From: Celerinatantimonas sp046054195
Lineage (GTDB): Bacteria; Pseudomonadota; Gammaproteobacteria; Enterobacterales; Celerinatantimonadaceae
Direction: 5' to 3'
Length of the DNA: 64,000 bases
NCBI RefSeq assembly: GCF_046054195.1
Contig: NZ_JBEQCS010000003.1
Coordinates: forward strand, 1 to 64,000
Positions 46,103-54,731 of this stretch are shown here, one piece after another. The notes under the pieces were generated by a model. The model made no database searches. It had not been told where the DNA came from and was given only the letters and a program-made list of their open reading frames with translations. The stretch's first letter is position 1. Each line of letters starts with the position of its first letter. The position numbers were made by a program, and so were the translations under genes.

Positions 46103-47389
46103 CTATTTCTCCTGTCCAATGCGAAGCGTGACCGCTCGGCGGTGCGCACTTAAACCTTCTGCGTTAGCAATTTCAATAACTGTTGGGGCTAAGTCGTTGA
46201 GGCTTTGCTCGTTTAGTTCTTGAACGGTATAACGTTTCATAAAATCGGCGGTACCTAAACTTGAATAAGTTCGGGTATAACCATAAGTTGGCAGTGTGTG
46301 GTTGGTTCCGCTTGCATAATCACCCACTGATTCAGGCGTCCAAGCGCCTAGAAATACACTGCCAGCACTTTTGACTCGAGCCAGTAACTGACGAGGTTGT
46401 TCTGTTTGAATAATTAAGTGTTCAGGGCCATAGCTATTTGCTACATCCATGGCTTGCTCAAGAGAATCAACGATAATTGCGCGGCTGTTGGCCAGTGCTT
46501 TTTTGGCAATCTCGCGCCGTTCTAATAGCTCAGTCTGTCTATCGACTTCTTTACTAACTTGTGCTGCCAAGTCAGCGCTATCACTGACGAGAATAACTTG
46601 AGAGTCAGGGCCGTGTTCAGCTTGAGAGAGCAGATCCGCTGCAACAAACGCTGGGTTTGCTTTTGAATCGGCAATGACTAACACCTCTGATGGACCGGCA
46701 GGTAAATCCATCGCCGCACCTTGGTAGTCTTGCGATACTTGTCGTTTAGCTTCGGTCACAAAGGCGTTGCCCGGACCCAAAATTTTATCAACTTTAGGAA
46801 CGGATTGTGTTCCATAGGCCATTGCTGCTACGGCTTGAGCACCACCGATTGAATAAATTTCATCAACGCCGCACATGTGCGCGGTATAAAGAATAGCGTC
46901 GTTAATGGGGGCAGGAGAGCAGAGAATGATTTTTGAACACCCAGCAATTTTGGCTGGAATGGCTAACATCATCACTGTTGATGGCAGCGGGGCACTGCCG
47001 CCTGGAACATAGAGTCCCACTTTTTCAAGAGCACTAAAGCGCAGTTCACAACGAATACCCGGTTGGGTTTCAATCATGGTTGGCTTGGGTTTCTGAGCTT
47101 GATGAAATTTTGAGATATTGCCACTGGCAAGCTTTATCGCCTGTTTAAATTCATCACTCAAATTATCACCCGCGCGTAGTATCTGCTCTTGACTGACTTG
47201 CAGTTGATCTAGTGCGACCTTGTCAAATTTTTCAGTCAATTGTTTAAGTGCGCGGTCTTGTTCTGTTCTAACTTGATTTATGATTTGCGCAACAATTTGG
47301 CTAATTTCTTTTGCATTGCTGATTGCCGGACGCTGGAGTGAACTTTGTTTTTGTTCTTCGTTCAGTTGGTTCCAAATTAGCGTTTGCAT
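46103..47389 (-). CDS. hisD: histidinol dehydrogenase
   Basis: The 428-residue zinc enzyme makes histidine from histidinol in two NAD-dependent steps. VGLYVPGGSAPLPSTVMM, DLPAGPSEVLVIAD and LSQAEHGPDSQ (with the zinc-binding Gln and His) are present, as is the C-terminal NHTLPTYGYTRTYSSLG (partly quoted). It starts four bases after hisG. Confidence 0.98.
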   Translation of the reverse strand: MQTLIWNQLNEEQKQSSLQRPAISNAKEISQIVAQIINQVRTEQDRALKQLTEKFDKVALDQLQVSQEQILRAGDNLSDEFKQAIKLASGNISKFHQAQKPKPTMIETQPGIRCELRFSALEKVGLYVPGGSAPLPSTVMMLAIPAKIAGCSKIILCSPAPINDAILYTAHMCGVDEIYSIGGAQAVAAMAYGTQSVPKVDKILGPGNAFVTEAKRQVSQDYQGAAMDLPAGPSEVLVIADSKANPAFVAADLLSQAEHGPDSQVILVSDSADLAAQVSKEVDRQTELLERREIAKKALANSRAIIVDSLEQAMDVANSYGPEHLIIQTEQPRQLLARVKSAGSVFLGAWTPESVGDYASGTNHTLPTYGYTRTYSSLGTADFMKRYTVQELNEQSLNDLAPTVIEIANAEGLSAHRRAVTLRIGQEK

Positions 47390-47393
47390 GAGA

Positions 47394-48293
47394 CTACTCC
47401 ATCATTTTTTCAATTGGCATAACCAAAATTGAACTTGCACCTAACTCTTTGAGTGCTTCCATTGTTTCCCAGAATAGGTTTTCAGTGCTCACCATGTGCA
47501 CTGCGACTAAATCATCGCGTCCAGCTAAAGGCAGCAAAGTAGGGCGTTCACTGCCAGGCATTAATTCAATGACTTCTTCTAATTTTGCTTTAGGCGCATG
47601 CAACATGATGTATTTGCTTTCTTTAGCCTGCATGACTCCTTGAATACGCAGTAACAATTTATCTAAAAGAGCTTGGTTTGATGGGCTTAGAACGTTGGAT
47701 GATTGAATGAGCGTTGCTTTAGAGCGATAGATAACTTCGACTTCTTTTAGGCCATTGGCTTCAAGAGTTGCGCCAGTTGAGACCAAGTCACAAATGGCAT
47801 CTGCTAATCCAGCCCTAGGTGCTACTTCGACGGAACCTGTGAGCATGATATTGGTGTAGTCAATGCCTTGGGTGTCCATGTAGCGCTTAAGTAACCCAGG
47901 ATAGGTTGTTGCAATTCGCAAATTAGCCAAGGAGCGAGGACCTTTGAACTCAAAATCTTCAGGAACGGCAAGAGACAATCGGCAACCACCAAAATCAAGT
48001 CGCGTCAGAGTTTTAAATTCGGTAGATTCTTGCTGACTTTGGCGCAGTAGTGTTTCTTCTTCGAGGACGTTTTCGCCAACAATCCCTACATCGACCACGC
48101 CGTCCATAATTAAGCCCGGAATGTCATCATCTCGAACTCGCAAAATATCGATTGGCATATTTTCACAGTGGGCGATAAGGCGCTGTTCGCGTAAGTTAAC
48201 TTTCATGCCGCAGTTTTTGAACATAAGCTGCGAGTCTTTACTCAGCCGACCAGACTTTTGAATTGCGATTCGTAAACGTTGTTGCTCTGACAT
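47394..48293 (-). CDS. hisG: ATP phosphoribosyltransferase, long form
   Basis: The 299-residue enzyme performs the first, feedback-inhibited step of histidine synthesis. It is the long HisG with a C-terminal regulatory domain (from about 225), so no HisZ is needed. RIAIQKSGRLSKDS at the start, VVDVGIVGENVL and ATTYPGLLKRY are diagnostic. First structural gene of the operon, downstream of the attenuator. Confidence 0.98.
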   Translation of the reverse strand: MSEQQRLRIAIQKSGRLSKDSQLMFKNCGMKVNLREQRLIAHCENMPIDILRVRDDDIPGLIMDGVVDVGIVGENVLEEETLLRQSQQESTEFKTLTRLDFGGCRLSLAVPEDFEFKGPRSLANLRIATTYPGLLKRYMDTQGIDYTNIMLTGSVEVAPRAGLADAICDLVSTGATLEANGLKEVEVIYRSKATLIQSSNVLSPSNQALLDKLLLRIQGVMQAKESKYIMLHAPKAKLEEVIELMPGSERPTLLPLAGRDDLVAVHMVSTENLFWETMEALKELGASSILVMPIEKMME

Positions 48294-48317
48294 TTGGTTG
48301 ATCCCCTGACATATAAA

Positions 48318-48355
48318 ATTAAAAAACCCTTGGAAGATTGAGCTTCCAAGGGTTT
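48318..48355 (-). terminator. his operon attenuator terminator
   Basis: AAACCCTTGGAAG (48324-48336) pairs perfectly with CTTCCAAGGGTTT (48343-48355), 13 bp around ATTGAG, followed on the minus strand by TTTTTTAA. Upstream in the leader a smaller hairpin GGAAGACTCGTAGAGGCTTCC-type (arms GGAAG and CTTCC, around 48376-48396) shares sequence with it and can act in the switch. The terminator lies between the leader peptide and hisG. Confidence 0.9.
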
Positions 48356-48418
48356 AAAAATGTCTGTCAACCGCCGGAAGCCTCTACGAGTCTTCCAGCA
48401 CCAATTCTCCTGAAAGAC

Positions 48419-48469
48419 CTATTCGGGATGGTGATGATGGTGATGATGTTTAACGACGATGTTTAACAT
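48419..48469 (-). CDS. hisL: his operon leader peptide
   Basis: A 16-codon frame on the minus strand reads MLNIVVKHHHHHHHPE with seven consecutive histidine codons, very like E. coli HisL. When histidyl-tRNA is scarce the ribosome stalls here and the attenuator does not form. It is too short for ordinary gene finding but the His run, position and downstream terminator make it secure. Confidence 0.95.
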   Translation of the reverse strand: MLNIVVKHHHHHHHPE

Positions 48470-48495
48470 TACGGGTCTTTTGGTAAATTGGTTAA

Positions 48496-48524
48496 TGTAT
48501 ATCTACAGTAACAACCCAATTGAA
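48496..48524 (-). promoter_or_regulatory. candidate his operon promoter
   Basis: On the minus strand TTCAAT (48519-48524) and TATACA (48496-48501) are spaced by 17 bases, placing the transcript start about 20 bases before the hisL ATG. Both hexamers are partial matches. Confidence 0.4.
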
Positions 48525-48620
48525 AAAAGCAAACTCTTTTTCACAATAAAGTGAAATAAATTAAGAGAGATCATTTTTTGGTCGATATAAGTAATGTCAT
48601 AACCGATTTGGGGAATTGAT

Positions 48621-48836
48621 ATGCCTTTAAATGATCTCATTCCTCCTGTCATTCAGCGGCCTACTGGGCCACCTTTACGACAGGTTAAAGATTCGGATGG
48701 CAATCGTCAGGACAGTAAAGGCGAGAAAAATACGAATCTTAAAAATGCTCGTAATAAGGCAGAAACAAGTGATAAAGAGCATAAAGACAAAACCAAAGCG
48801 CAATTAACGGATCACGAAATTGATCTATTTGTATAG
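48621..48836 (+). CDS. small lysine-rich hypothetical protein
   Basis: The 71-residue protein begins with a proline-rich MPLNDLIPPVIQRPTGPP and continues with a highly charged, low-complexity middle (about 22-60, rich in Lys, Asp, Asn and Glu), ending in EIDLFV. It is predicted to be mostly disordered. I do not recognise the function. GGGGAATTG provides a ribosome site. It lies upstream of yoaA in the same direction, 59 bases before it, and may share its transcript. Confidence 0.65.
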   Translation: MPLNDLIPPVIQRPTGPPLRQVKDSDGNRQDSKGEKNTNLKNARNKAETSDKEHKDKTKAQLTDHEIDLFV

Positions 48837-48895
48837 ATGCGAGCAGGGTCTGTTTTTGTCATAATAAGCCTTTGTAACAAATTAGGCTTTAGAAC

Positions 48896-50839
48896 TTGAA
48901 AGAAGATTATTTTGCGCCTGAGGGACTGCTAGCGAAAAATATTGTTGGATTTTCACCACGCAAAGCCCAGCAAAAGATGGCACAAGCAGTATCAGACGTA
49001 CTCAAGCGTAAAAAAATCTTATTAGTTGAAGCTGGAACAGGAACCGGTAAGACATTCGCTTATCTGGTTCCTGCGTTGCATAGTGATCAACAAATTGTCA
49101 TTAGTACCGGTTCTAAAGCGCTTCAAGATCAACTCTTCCATAAAGATTTGCCGACAATGGTCAAAGCCCTTGGATATTCTCGTCCTGTGGCGTTATTAAA
49201 AGGCCGTAATAATTATTTGTGCATTGAGCGTTTAAGTCATTTTATGCAGCAGTCGCGTGATATGGACAAGCAATTGCTGGCAGACTTAGCACGGGTTCGA
49301 CAATGGTCGGTAACCAGCGCTGATGGTGATATCTCTGAACTAGGGCCGCTGGCCGAAAAATCAGAATTATTGCCATTGATTACGAGTACCAATGACAATT
49401 GTCTGGGTAGAGAATGTCCTAGTTATTCTGATTGCCCGCTAGTCAAGGCTCGAAACCGAGCGATGCAAGCGCAGATCATTGTGATCAATCATCACCTTTT
49501 TTTCGCCGATATGGCAGTCAAAGAAACAGGTTTTGGTGAGCTGTTGCCACAGGCCGACGCTTATATTTTTGATGAAGCCCACCAATTGCCCGATATTGCG
49601 ACCCAATATTTTGGTCAGACATTTTCTAGCCGAATGATCAGCGACCTTTGCAAAGATATCGAACTGCTCTATCGAACCGAATTAAAAGATATGGCGCAGC
49701 TTGCAAAAGCGGGGGCTAAATTACGAGTAAGTGCCCAAGATACTCGTTTGGCATTTGAAGGTGAGAAAGAGCGCGGGGATTGGCGACCACTATTAAACAA
49801 ACCAAAATTTAGCCAACAGCTAAAGCGGTTAACAGATGACCTGCAATTTGTTTATGAGTTATTAAAGCTTGCTTTGTCACGCAGTGAATTAGGTGATCAT
49901 CTTTTTGAGCGAGTCGCCCAGCTGCAAGTGTTATTAGAGAAAATGCAGAACACGCAAGTGACGGGATTCAGCTATTGGTACGATACTTCAAGATTGCATT
50001 TTTCACTGAATATTACGCCGCTTAATATTGCCGAGCGATTTCGTAAAGAACTCGATGAACGTGATGCTTCATGGATTTTTACCAGTGCAACTTTAGCCGT
50101 TAATCAAGGGTTTGATCATTTTGTCAGTCAATTAGGTGTTGATGGCTCTGAGCAGCTAATGCTCGAAAGCCCTTTTGATTTTTCTCACCAAGCTTTATTG
50201 TGTGTGCCTCGCTATTTGCCTGATCCTGGTTCGCCAGGATTTGAAAAAGTAATTGTCCAAAAATTGCTGCCGATTATAGAGAAAAACGGTGGGCGATGCT
50301 TCTTTTTATGCACCAGCCATGCAATGATTCAGCGCCTGTCAGGGCTTTTGCACGAGAAAACAACACTTCCGGTTCTAACCCAAGGTGAGGCTGCAAAAGG
50401 GATATTGTTAAACCAATTTATTAAAGCGGGTAATGCTATTTTGGTTGCCACAGGCTCTTTTTGGGAAGGAGTCGATGTCCGTGGGCAGGCATTGTCATTT
50501 GTGGTGATAGATAAAATTCCATTTGCATCGCCTGATGACCCGCTGATGCGTGCCAAAAGTGAAGATTGCCGCCTTCGAGGAGGCGACCCGTTTCAACAAG
50601 TCTATTTGCCGCAAGCCGCTATTACCCTAAAACAGGGCGTTGGGCGACTTATTCGAGATACAAGTGATCGAGGTGTTGTTGTCATCTGTGATAATCGCAT
50701 GGTGAATCGTCATTACGGTCAGCTATTTTTACAAAGCCTGCCACCGATGCGGCGCAGTCGCGATTTAGAGCTGGTGGAACAGTTTGTTAGTCAGATGAAT
50801 CATGCGGAAAATTCCGCAATAAGTGATGTAAATTCATGA
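48896..50839 (+). CDS. yoaA: DinG-family ATP-dependent helicase YoaA
   Basis: The 647-residue XPD-like helicase has Walker A AGTGTGKT (46-53), four iron-sulfur cysteines (Cys109, Cys169, Cys174, Cys180), a DEAH box in FDEAHQLPD (about 224) and the C-terminal motif VI GVGRLIRD. In E. coli YoaA works with the HolC subunit in repair of stalled forks. The start codon is TTG; homology to E. coli YoaA runs from there and no ATG precedes it in frame close by. It overlaps tsaB by 4 bases, the same order as in E. coli. Confidence 0.95.
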   Translation: MKEDYFAPEGLLAKNIVGFSPRKAQQKMAQAVSDVLKRKKILLVEAGTGTGKTFAYLVPALHSDQQIVISTGSKALQDQLFHKDLPTMVKALGYSRPVALLKGRNNYLCIERLSHFMQQSRDMDKQLLADLARVRQWSVTSADGDISELGPLAEKSELLPLITSTNDNCLGRECPSYSDCPLVKARNRAMQAQIIVINHHLFFADMAVKETGFGELLPQADAYIFDEAHQLPDIATQYFGQTFSSRMISDLCKDIELLYRTELKDMAQLAKAGAKLRVSAQDTRLAFEGEKERGDWRPLLNKPKFSQQLKRLTDDLQFVYELLKLALSRSELGDHLFERVAQLQVLLEKMQNTQVTGFSYWYDTSRLHFSLNITPLNIAERFRKELDERDASWIFTSATLAVNQGFDHFVSQLGVDGSEQLMLESPFDFSHQALLCVPRYLPDPGSPGFEKVIVQKLLPIIEKNGGRCFFLCTSHAMIQRLSGLLHEKTTLPVLTQGEAAKGILLNQFIKAGNAILVATGSFWEGVDVRGQALSFVVIDKIPFASPDDPLMRAKSEDCRLRGGDPFQQVYLPQAAITLKQGVGRLIRDTSDRGVVVICDNRMVNRHYGQLFLQSLPPMRRSRDLELVEQFVSQMNHAENSAISDVNS

Positions 50840-51537
50840 ACCAAAACTTGAACATTAATATATTAGCCCTTGATACAGCCACTGAAGCATGTTCTGTTGC
50901 ACTTAGTTGGCAGGGAAAAATCTACTCGCACTTTGAGAAATGCCCACGTGAACACACGCAGAAAATTTTACCGATGGTTGAGCAAGTGTTAAATCAAGCC
51001 AATGTCAGCTTGAATGAGCTAGATGCCATAGCATTTGGTCAGGGGCCTGGTAGTTTTACCGGAGTACGAATTGGCGTCGCTGCAGCTCAGGGGCTTGCGT
51101 TTGGAGCAGAATTGCCCATGGTTGGCGTCTCAACGCTTGCCGCAATGGCTCAGCAAGCGATAGATAATTGCAATGTAGATAGGGTTGTGGCGGCAATTGA
51201 TGCCAGAATGGGCGAAATTTATCACGCGATTTTTTCCAATCATCAAGGTATTGCAACCATCGAACAAACCGAACAAGTAATAGCCCCTGATGAACTGGAA
51301 GTTGCCAGCGAGATGTCAGGCGTTGCAGTGGGAACTGGGTGGGAAACCTATCGCGATATTTTGAGTGAAAAATATCCGTTAGTTACCCAAACAGATATTG
51401 CACTTCCGCGCGCATACGATATGCTTAAATTGGCTAACAAGCTTTATGCTGATGGTCAAACAACGCCAGCGGCAAATGCGCAGCCTGTGTATTTACGTGA
51501 CAAAGTGACCTGGAAAAAGCTCCCCGGGAGAGAATAA
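50836..51537 (+). CDS. tsaB: tRNA threonylcarbamoyladenosine synthesis protein TsaB
   Basis: The 233-residue protein has the ASKHA-type fold: ILALDTATEACSVAL at the start, HTQKILPMVEQVL and GQGPGSFTGVRIGVAAAQGLA (about 68-88, partly quoted). TsaB is the non-catalytic partner of TsaD in making t6A on ANN-decoding tRNAs. It is translationally coupled to yoaA and followed closely by an orphan and a yeaY-like gene. Confidence 0.96.
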   Translation: MNQNLNINILALDTATEACSVALSWQGKIYSHFEKCPREHTQKILPMVEQVLNQANVSLNELDAIAFGQGPGSFTGVRIGVAAAQGLAFGAELPMVGVSTLAAMAQQAIDNCNVDRVVAAIDARMGEIYHAIFSNHQGIATIEQTEQVIAPDELEVASEMSGVAVGTGWETYRDILSEKYPLVTQTDIALPRAYDMLKLANKLYADGQTTPAANAQPVYLRDKVTWKKLPGRE

Positions 51538-51540
51538 ATC

Positions 51541-51807
51541 GTGAGAGTTGGTGGCATAAATCAAGCACCTTATCCGATACAGAGCCCAAATAAAGGCTCT
51601 AAAAAGGTTAAGAAACGTGCTCAGAAAAAGTCAAAATCGAGTCAGGGGAAACTGCAAGTTGTTGCAGATGAATCTGTGTTCGATGCACTTAGTTACGACA
51701 TGCCATCGGCTCAAGCACAAGGTGCGCTGCGTGCTTATCAAGAAATTCATATGTTGGCAAAACGCAGCCACATTAATTTAATATTTGGTGTTGATGTTTA
51801 TGCATAA
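51541..51807 (+). CDS. small conserved-looking protein of unknown function
   Basis: The 88-residue protein starts with GTG three bases after tsaB and overlaps the next gene. It has an N-terminal RVGGINQAPYPIQSP, a strongly basic middle (about 18-37, KGSKKVKKRAQKKSKSS) and a C-terminal part with ALRAYQEIHMLAKR and the ending GVDVYA. I do not recognise the family. Tight packing within the tsaB unit argues it is real. In E. coli tsaB and yeaY are adjacent without it. Confidence 0.7.
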   Translation: MRVGGINQAPYPIQSPNKGSKKVKKRAQKKSKSSQGKLQVVADESVFDALSYDMPSAQAQGALRAYQEIHMLAKRSHINLIFGVDVYA

Positions 51808-52300
51808 ACGAGTTGGATTAGCAGCTTGGTTATTTGGCTGTTTATTTCTGGTTGGTTGTAGTAGCCTTCCGCGCTCTGTTCAGTTATCCGATAATCAAAC
51901 AAATACCTCTTATCAACAAGCTAAGCAATCGAATCACCAAGGGCAATGGGCGCTTTGGCAGGGGAGTATTACTAAGGTTCACAACAGCGACAAAGGCACT
52001 CAAATTCAGGTTGTAATGCAACAGCTCGATTATGAAGGCAAAGTCGTGGGGGATAATAGTCCTGGGCGTTTTGTTGCTAATTTCAAACAATTTTTAGATC
52101 CAATGATTTATGCCCCTGGTCGGACAATCTCGATAAAAGGGCAGATTAGCGCACCAACTACCATTACCATCGACAAGCTTAAGCAGCAGGTTCCAAGCCT
52201 TGATGCGAAAGCATTTTATCTTTGGCCAAAGATAAATCCTGACCCAGATCCGTTGCCACGGCATTTTTATGCTTTTGATTGTGGCCCTTGGCCTAGATAG
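51800..52300 (+). CDS. yeaY: Slp-family outer membrane lipoprotein (YeaY-like)
   Basis: The 166-residue precursor has a lipoprotein signal with the lipobox LVGC (Cys20) followed by SS, which favours outer-membrane sorting. The remainder has the Slp layout with GQWALWQGSITKVHNSDKGT and PGRTISIKGQIS. I chose the ATG at 51800, overlapping the previous stop by 8 bases; TTG 51785 and ATG 51794 are also in frame. The yoaA-tsaB-yeaY order matches E. coli. Function of the family is unclear. Confidence 0.85.
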   Translation: MHKRVGLAAWLFGCLFLVGCSSLPRSVQLSDNQTNTSYQQAKQSNHQGQWALWQGSITKVHNSDKGTQIQVVMQQLDYEGKVVGDNSPGRFVANFKQFLDPMIYAPGRTISIKGQISAPTTITIDKLKQQVPSLDAKAFYLWPKINPDPDPLPRHFYAFDCGPWPR

Positions 52301-52433
52301 CAAATTAACTCATCATTGCTGATTAAATAAGCAGTTAGATTAAGCAAGACAAGTCTTTATCCGGCAATTTTGTTAGACTACACAGTAATTTTCCAAGTGA
52401 TGTAGACGACTTGTTCGTTGTTTATTGTTAATT

Positions 52434-53555
52434 ATGACTTATCAGATTATTCAAACACCTTCTCAACTGGCAGCTCTTTGTGAATTTTTAGATCAGAGCT
52501 CCACCACTTTGATGCTCGATACAGAGTTCGTCCGCACTCGGACGTATTACGCTAAATTGGGATTAATCCAAATCTTCGACGGTCATCAGTGTTTTCTAGT
52601 CGATCCGGTTTTAAATGATTTAGATGAGTGTAAATTTTGGCAACGTTTAGAGCGGCATCATTGGGTTTTGCATGCGTTTGGTGAAGACTTAGAAATCATG
52701 GCGCCTCATGTGAGCCAGTTCGGCTTATCGGTCTTTGATACTCAGATTGCAGCTTCATTTTTGGGTCATGGTATTAGCTTGGGGTATCAAGGATTAATCC
52801 AACAGACCACCGGCGTCTTGCTCGATAAAGGGGAATCTCGCACGGATTGGCTGGCTCGACCATTGACTGAGCGCCAATTAGATTATGCCTCCAAAGATGT
52901 AATTTATCTCAAATCTGCGTATGAACTGCAAGTCAAAGAGCTCAAGGAAAAAGGCTTGTATGACTATGTGCTTAGTGAAAGTGCCCGTGTGGCGGCTCTG
53001 CGCTGTTTAAAACCGCAAGAACAAAGCGCTTATCTTGATGTAAAAAATGCTTGGAAATTATCTCGCCAGCAACTTGCTGTACTTCAACAATTAGCTGCTT
53101 GGCGCCTGCGAGCTGCTATTGAAAAAGATATGCCAGTGAATAAAGTGGTTCATGCCGACACGCTTTGGGCAATTGCCAAGTATCAGCCTGCTAGCAAAAA
53201 TAACTTAAAAAATACCGGAATCTCACCACAAGCATTTCGTATCCATGCTCAAACTTTATTACATATCGTCAAGCAGGCTCAACAAATACCAGAGCAGCAA
53301 TGGCCTGACAAAATTAAGCGAATGGTCGATTATCCAGACTACAAGCCTATGCTCAGTCAATTTCGTGAAGCGGCAACTCAAGCAGAACAACATGTTGGAA
53401 TCCCAGCAGATGTGTTAGCTCCCAAACGTTTGATTCATGAACTATTTACTTGGCACTGGAAACTTTCAGAACAAGAACGACAAACTAGCCCAAAACCTGC
53501 ATTGCTCGATGGTTGGCGAGAAGATGTTTTGAAACCGTATCTGCCATCATTATAA
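52434..53555 (+). CDS. rnd: ribonuclease D
   Basis: The 373-residue 3'-5' exoribonuclease trims tRNA precursors. The catalytic DEDD set begins with Asp29 and Glu31 in LMLDTEFVRTRTYY; LHAFGEDLEIM and DYASKDVIYL hold the others; two HRDC-type domains follow (from about 205 and 295). I chose the ATG at 52434 over a TTG at 52425. In E. coli fadD lies between yeaY and rnd; here only about 130 non-coding bases separate them. Confidence 0.96.
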   Translation: MTYQIIQTPSQLAALCEFLDQSSTTLMLDTEFVRTRTYYAKLGLIQIFDGHQCFLVDPVLNDLDECKFWQRLERHHWVLHAFGEDLEIMAPHVSQFGLSVFDTQIAASFLGHGISLGYQGLIQQTTGVLLDKGESRTDWLARPLTERQLDYASKDVIYLKSAYELQVKELKEKGLYDYVLSESARVAALRCLKPQEQSAYLDVKNAWKLSRQQLAVLQQLAAWRLRAAIEKDMPVNKVVHADTLWAIAKYQPASKNNLKNTGISPQAFRIHAQTLLHIVKQAQQIPEQQWPDKIKRMVDYPDYKPMLSQFREAATQAEQHVGIPADVLAPKRLIHELFTWHWKLSEQERQTSPKPALLDGWREDVLKPYLPSL

Positions 53556-53572
53556 TCGCTTGATATGATTAA

Positions 53573-53593
53573 GCCCGCTAAAAGCGGGCTTAT
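53573..53593. terminator. bidirectional terminator between rnd and minE
   Basis: AAGCCCGC (53573-53580) pairs with GCGGGCTT (53586-53593) around TAAAA, 18 bases past the rnd stop and 22 past the minE stop on the other strand. Confidence 0.75.
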
Positions 53594-53614
53594 AGTTTAG
53601 TTGAGCGCATCAAG

Positions 53615-53896
53615 TTATTTGGTTTTGCCTTTAGTTTTACTATCTTCGGGCAAAGTGATGTTGAGCTCTAGTACAGATAAATCAGCCTCTTTATTATCCA
53701 GCGATACCTGAATTTGCTCTGGGTCAATCTGAACATAGCGCTGAATAACCTGCAAAATATCTTGTTTTAGTGCAGGTAAGTAATCAGGGCCTGAACGCTC
53801 ACTGCGTTCATGGGCCACAATAATCTGTAGACGTTCTTTGGCCAACTTCGCGGAGCTTTTTTTATTGCTGCTACGAAAGTAATCAATTAAAGCCAT
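53615..53896 (-). CDS. minE: cell division topological specificity factor MinE
   Basis: The 93-residue protein has the anti-MinCD segment KLAKERLQIIVAHERSER (about 18-35) and a C-terminal topological domain. It stimulates the MinD ATPase and drives the pole-to-pole oscillation. The C-terminus is slightly extended with a Lys-rich tail. It starts six bases after minD. Confidence 0.96.
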   Translation of the reverse strand: MALIDYFRSSNKKSSAKLAKERLQIIVAHERSERSGPDYLPALKQDILQVIQRYVQIDPEQIQVSLDNKEADLSVLELNITLPEDSKTKGKTK

Positions 53897-53902
53897 GTGT
53901 CA

Positions 53903-54715
53903 CTAACCTCCGAAAATCCTGCTGAAAAAACCTTTCTTCTGCTCATTTACAAAGCGAAGTTCAAGCGGATTTCCTAATAAACGTTCAACTGCATCTTGAT
54001 AAGCTTGTCCTGCGTCACTTTCAACATCAAGAATGACAGGCTCACCCGAGTTTGATGCTTTTAACACAGATTGTGATTCGGGTATCACACCTAACAGTGG
54101 TACTGCTAGAATTTCACAGACGTCCTCAACACTTAGCATGTCACCGCGATGGACGCGGGTAGGGCTGTAGCGCGTCAGTAGTAAATGTTCTTTTACTGGT
54201 TCTAGGCCTTGTTCAGCGCGACGTGATTTACTTGCGAGCATCCCCAATATTCTATCTGAGTCTCGCACCGATGAAACTTCAGGGTTAGTGGTAACAATTG
54301 CTTCATCTGCAAAATACAAAGCTAATATGGCGCCAGCTTCAATCCCTGCTGGAGAATCACAAATGATGTATTCGAAGCCTTTTTCGCTAAGCTCGTTGAT
54401 GACCTTTTCCACACCTTCTTTGGTGAGCGCGTCTTTATCGCGAGTTTGCGATGCCGGTAAAACATAGAGCCCTTCAAGACGTTTATCTTTGATCATCGCT
54501 TGATTAAGCGTTGCTTCACCGTTTATGACATTGACAAAATCATAGACCACGCGCCGTTCACACCCCATGATAAGATCGAGGTTACGCAAGCCAATATCAA
54601 AATCAATAATGATGGTTTTATGGCCCTTAACGGCCAGGCCTGTGCCGATAGCAGCGCTGGATGTAGTTTTACCTACGCCACCTTTACCTGAAGTCACAAC
54701 GATAACTTTGGTCAT
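53903..54715 (-). CDS. minD: septum site-determining ATPase MinD
   Basis: The 270-residue ParA-type ATPase begins with the deviant Walker A SGKGGVGKTTSSAAIG (about 9-24) and ends with the membrane-targeting amphipathic helix KKGFFSRIFGG. It recruits MinC to the membrane to block division at the poles. Middle gene of minCDE. Confidence 0.98.
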   Translation of the reverse strand: MTKVIVVTSGKGGVGKTTSSAAIGTGLAVKGHKTIIIDFDIGLRNLDLIMGCERRVVYDFVNVINGEATLNQAMIKDKRLEGLYVLPASQTRDKDALTKEGVEKVINELSEKGFEYIICDSPAGIEAGAILALYFADEAIVTTNPEVSSVRDSDRILGMLASKSRRAEQGLEPVKEHLLLTRYSPTRVHRGDMLSVEDVCEILAVPLLGVIPESQSVLKASNSGEPVILDVESDAGQAYQDAVERLLGNPLELRFVNEQKKGFFSRIFGG

Positions 54716-54731
54716 ATGATTCCTTCAACAC

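Noticed and set aside
48428..48455. GATGGTGATGATG-type trinucleotide repeat
   Set aside because: This is the run of histidine codons of hisL on the other strand, not a microsatellite.
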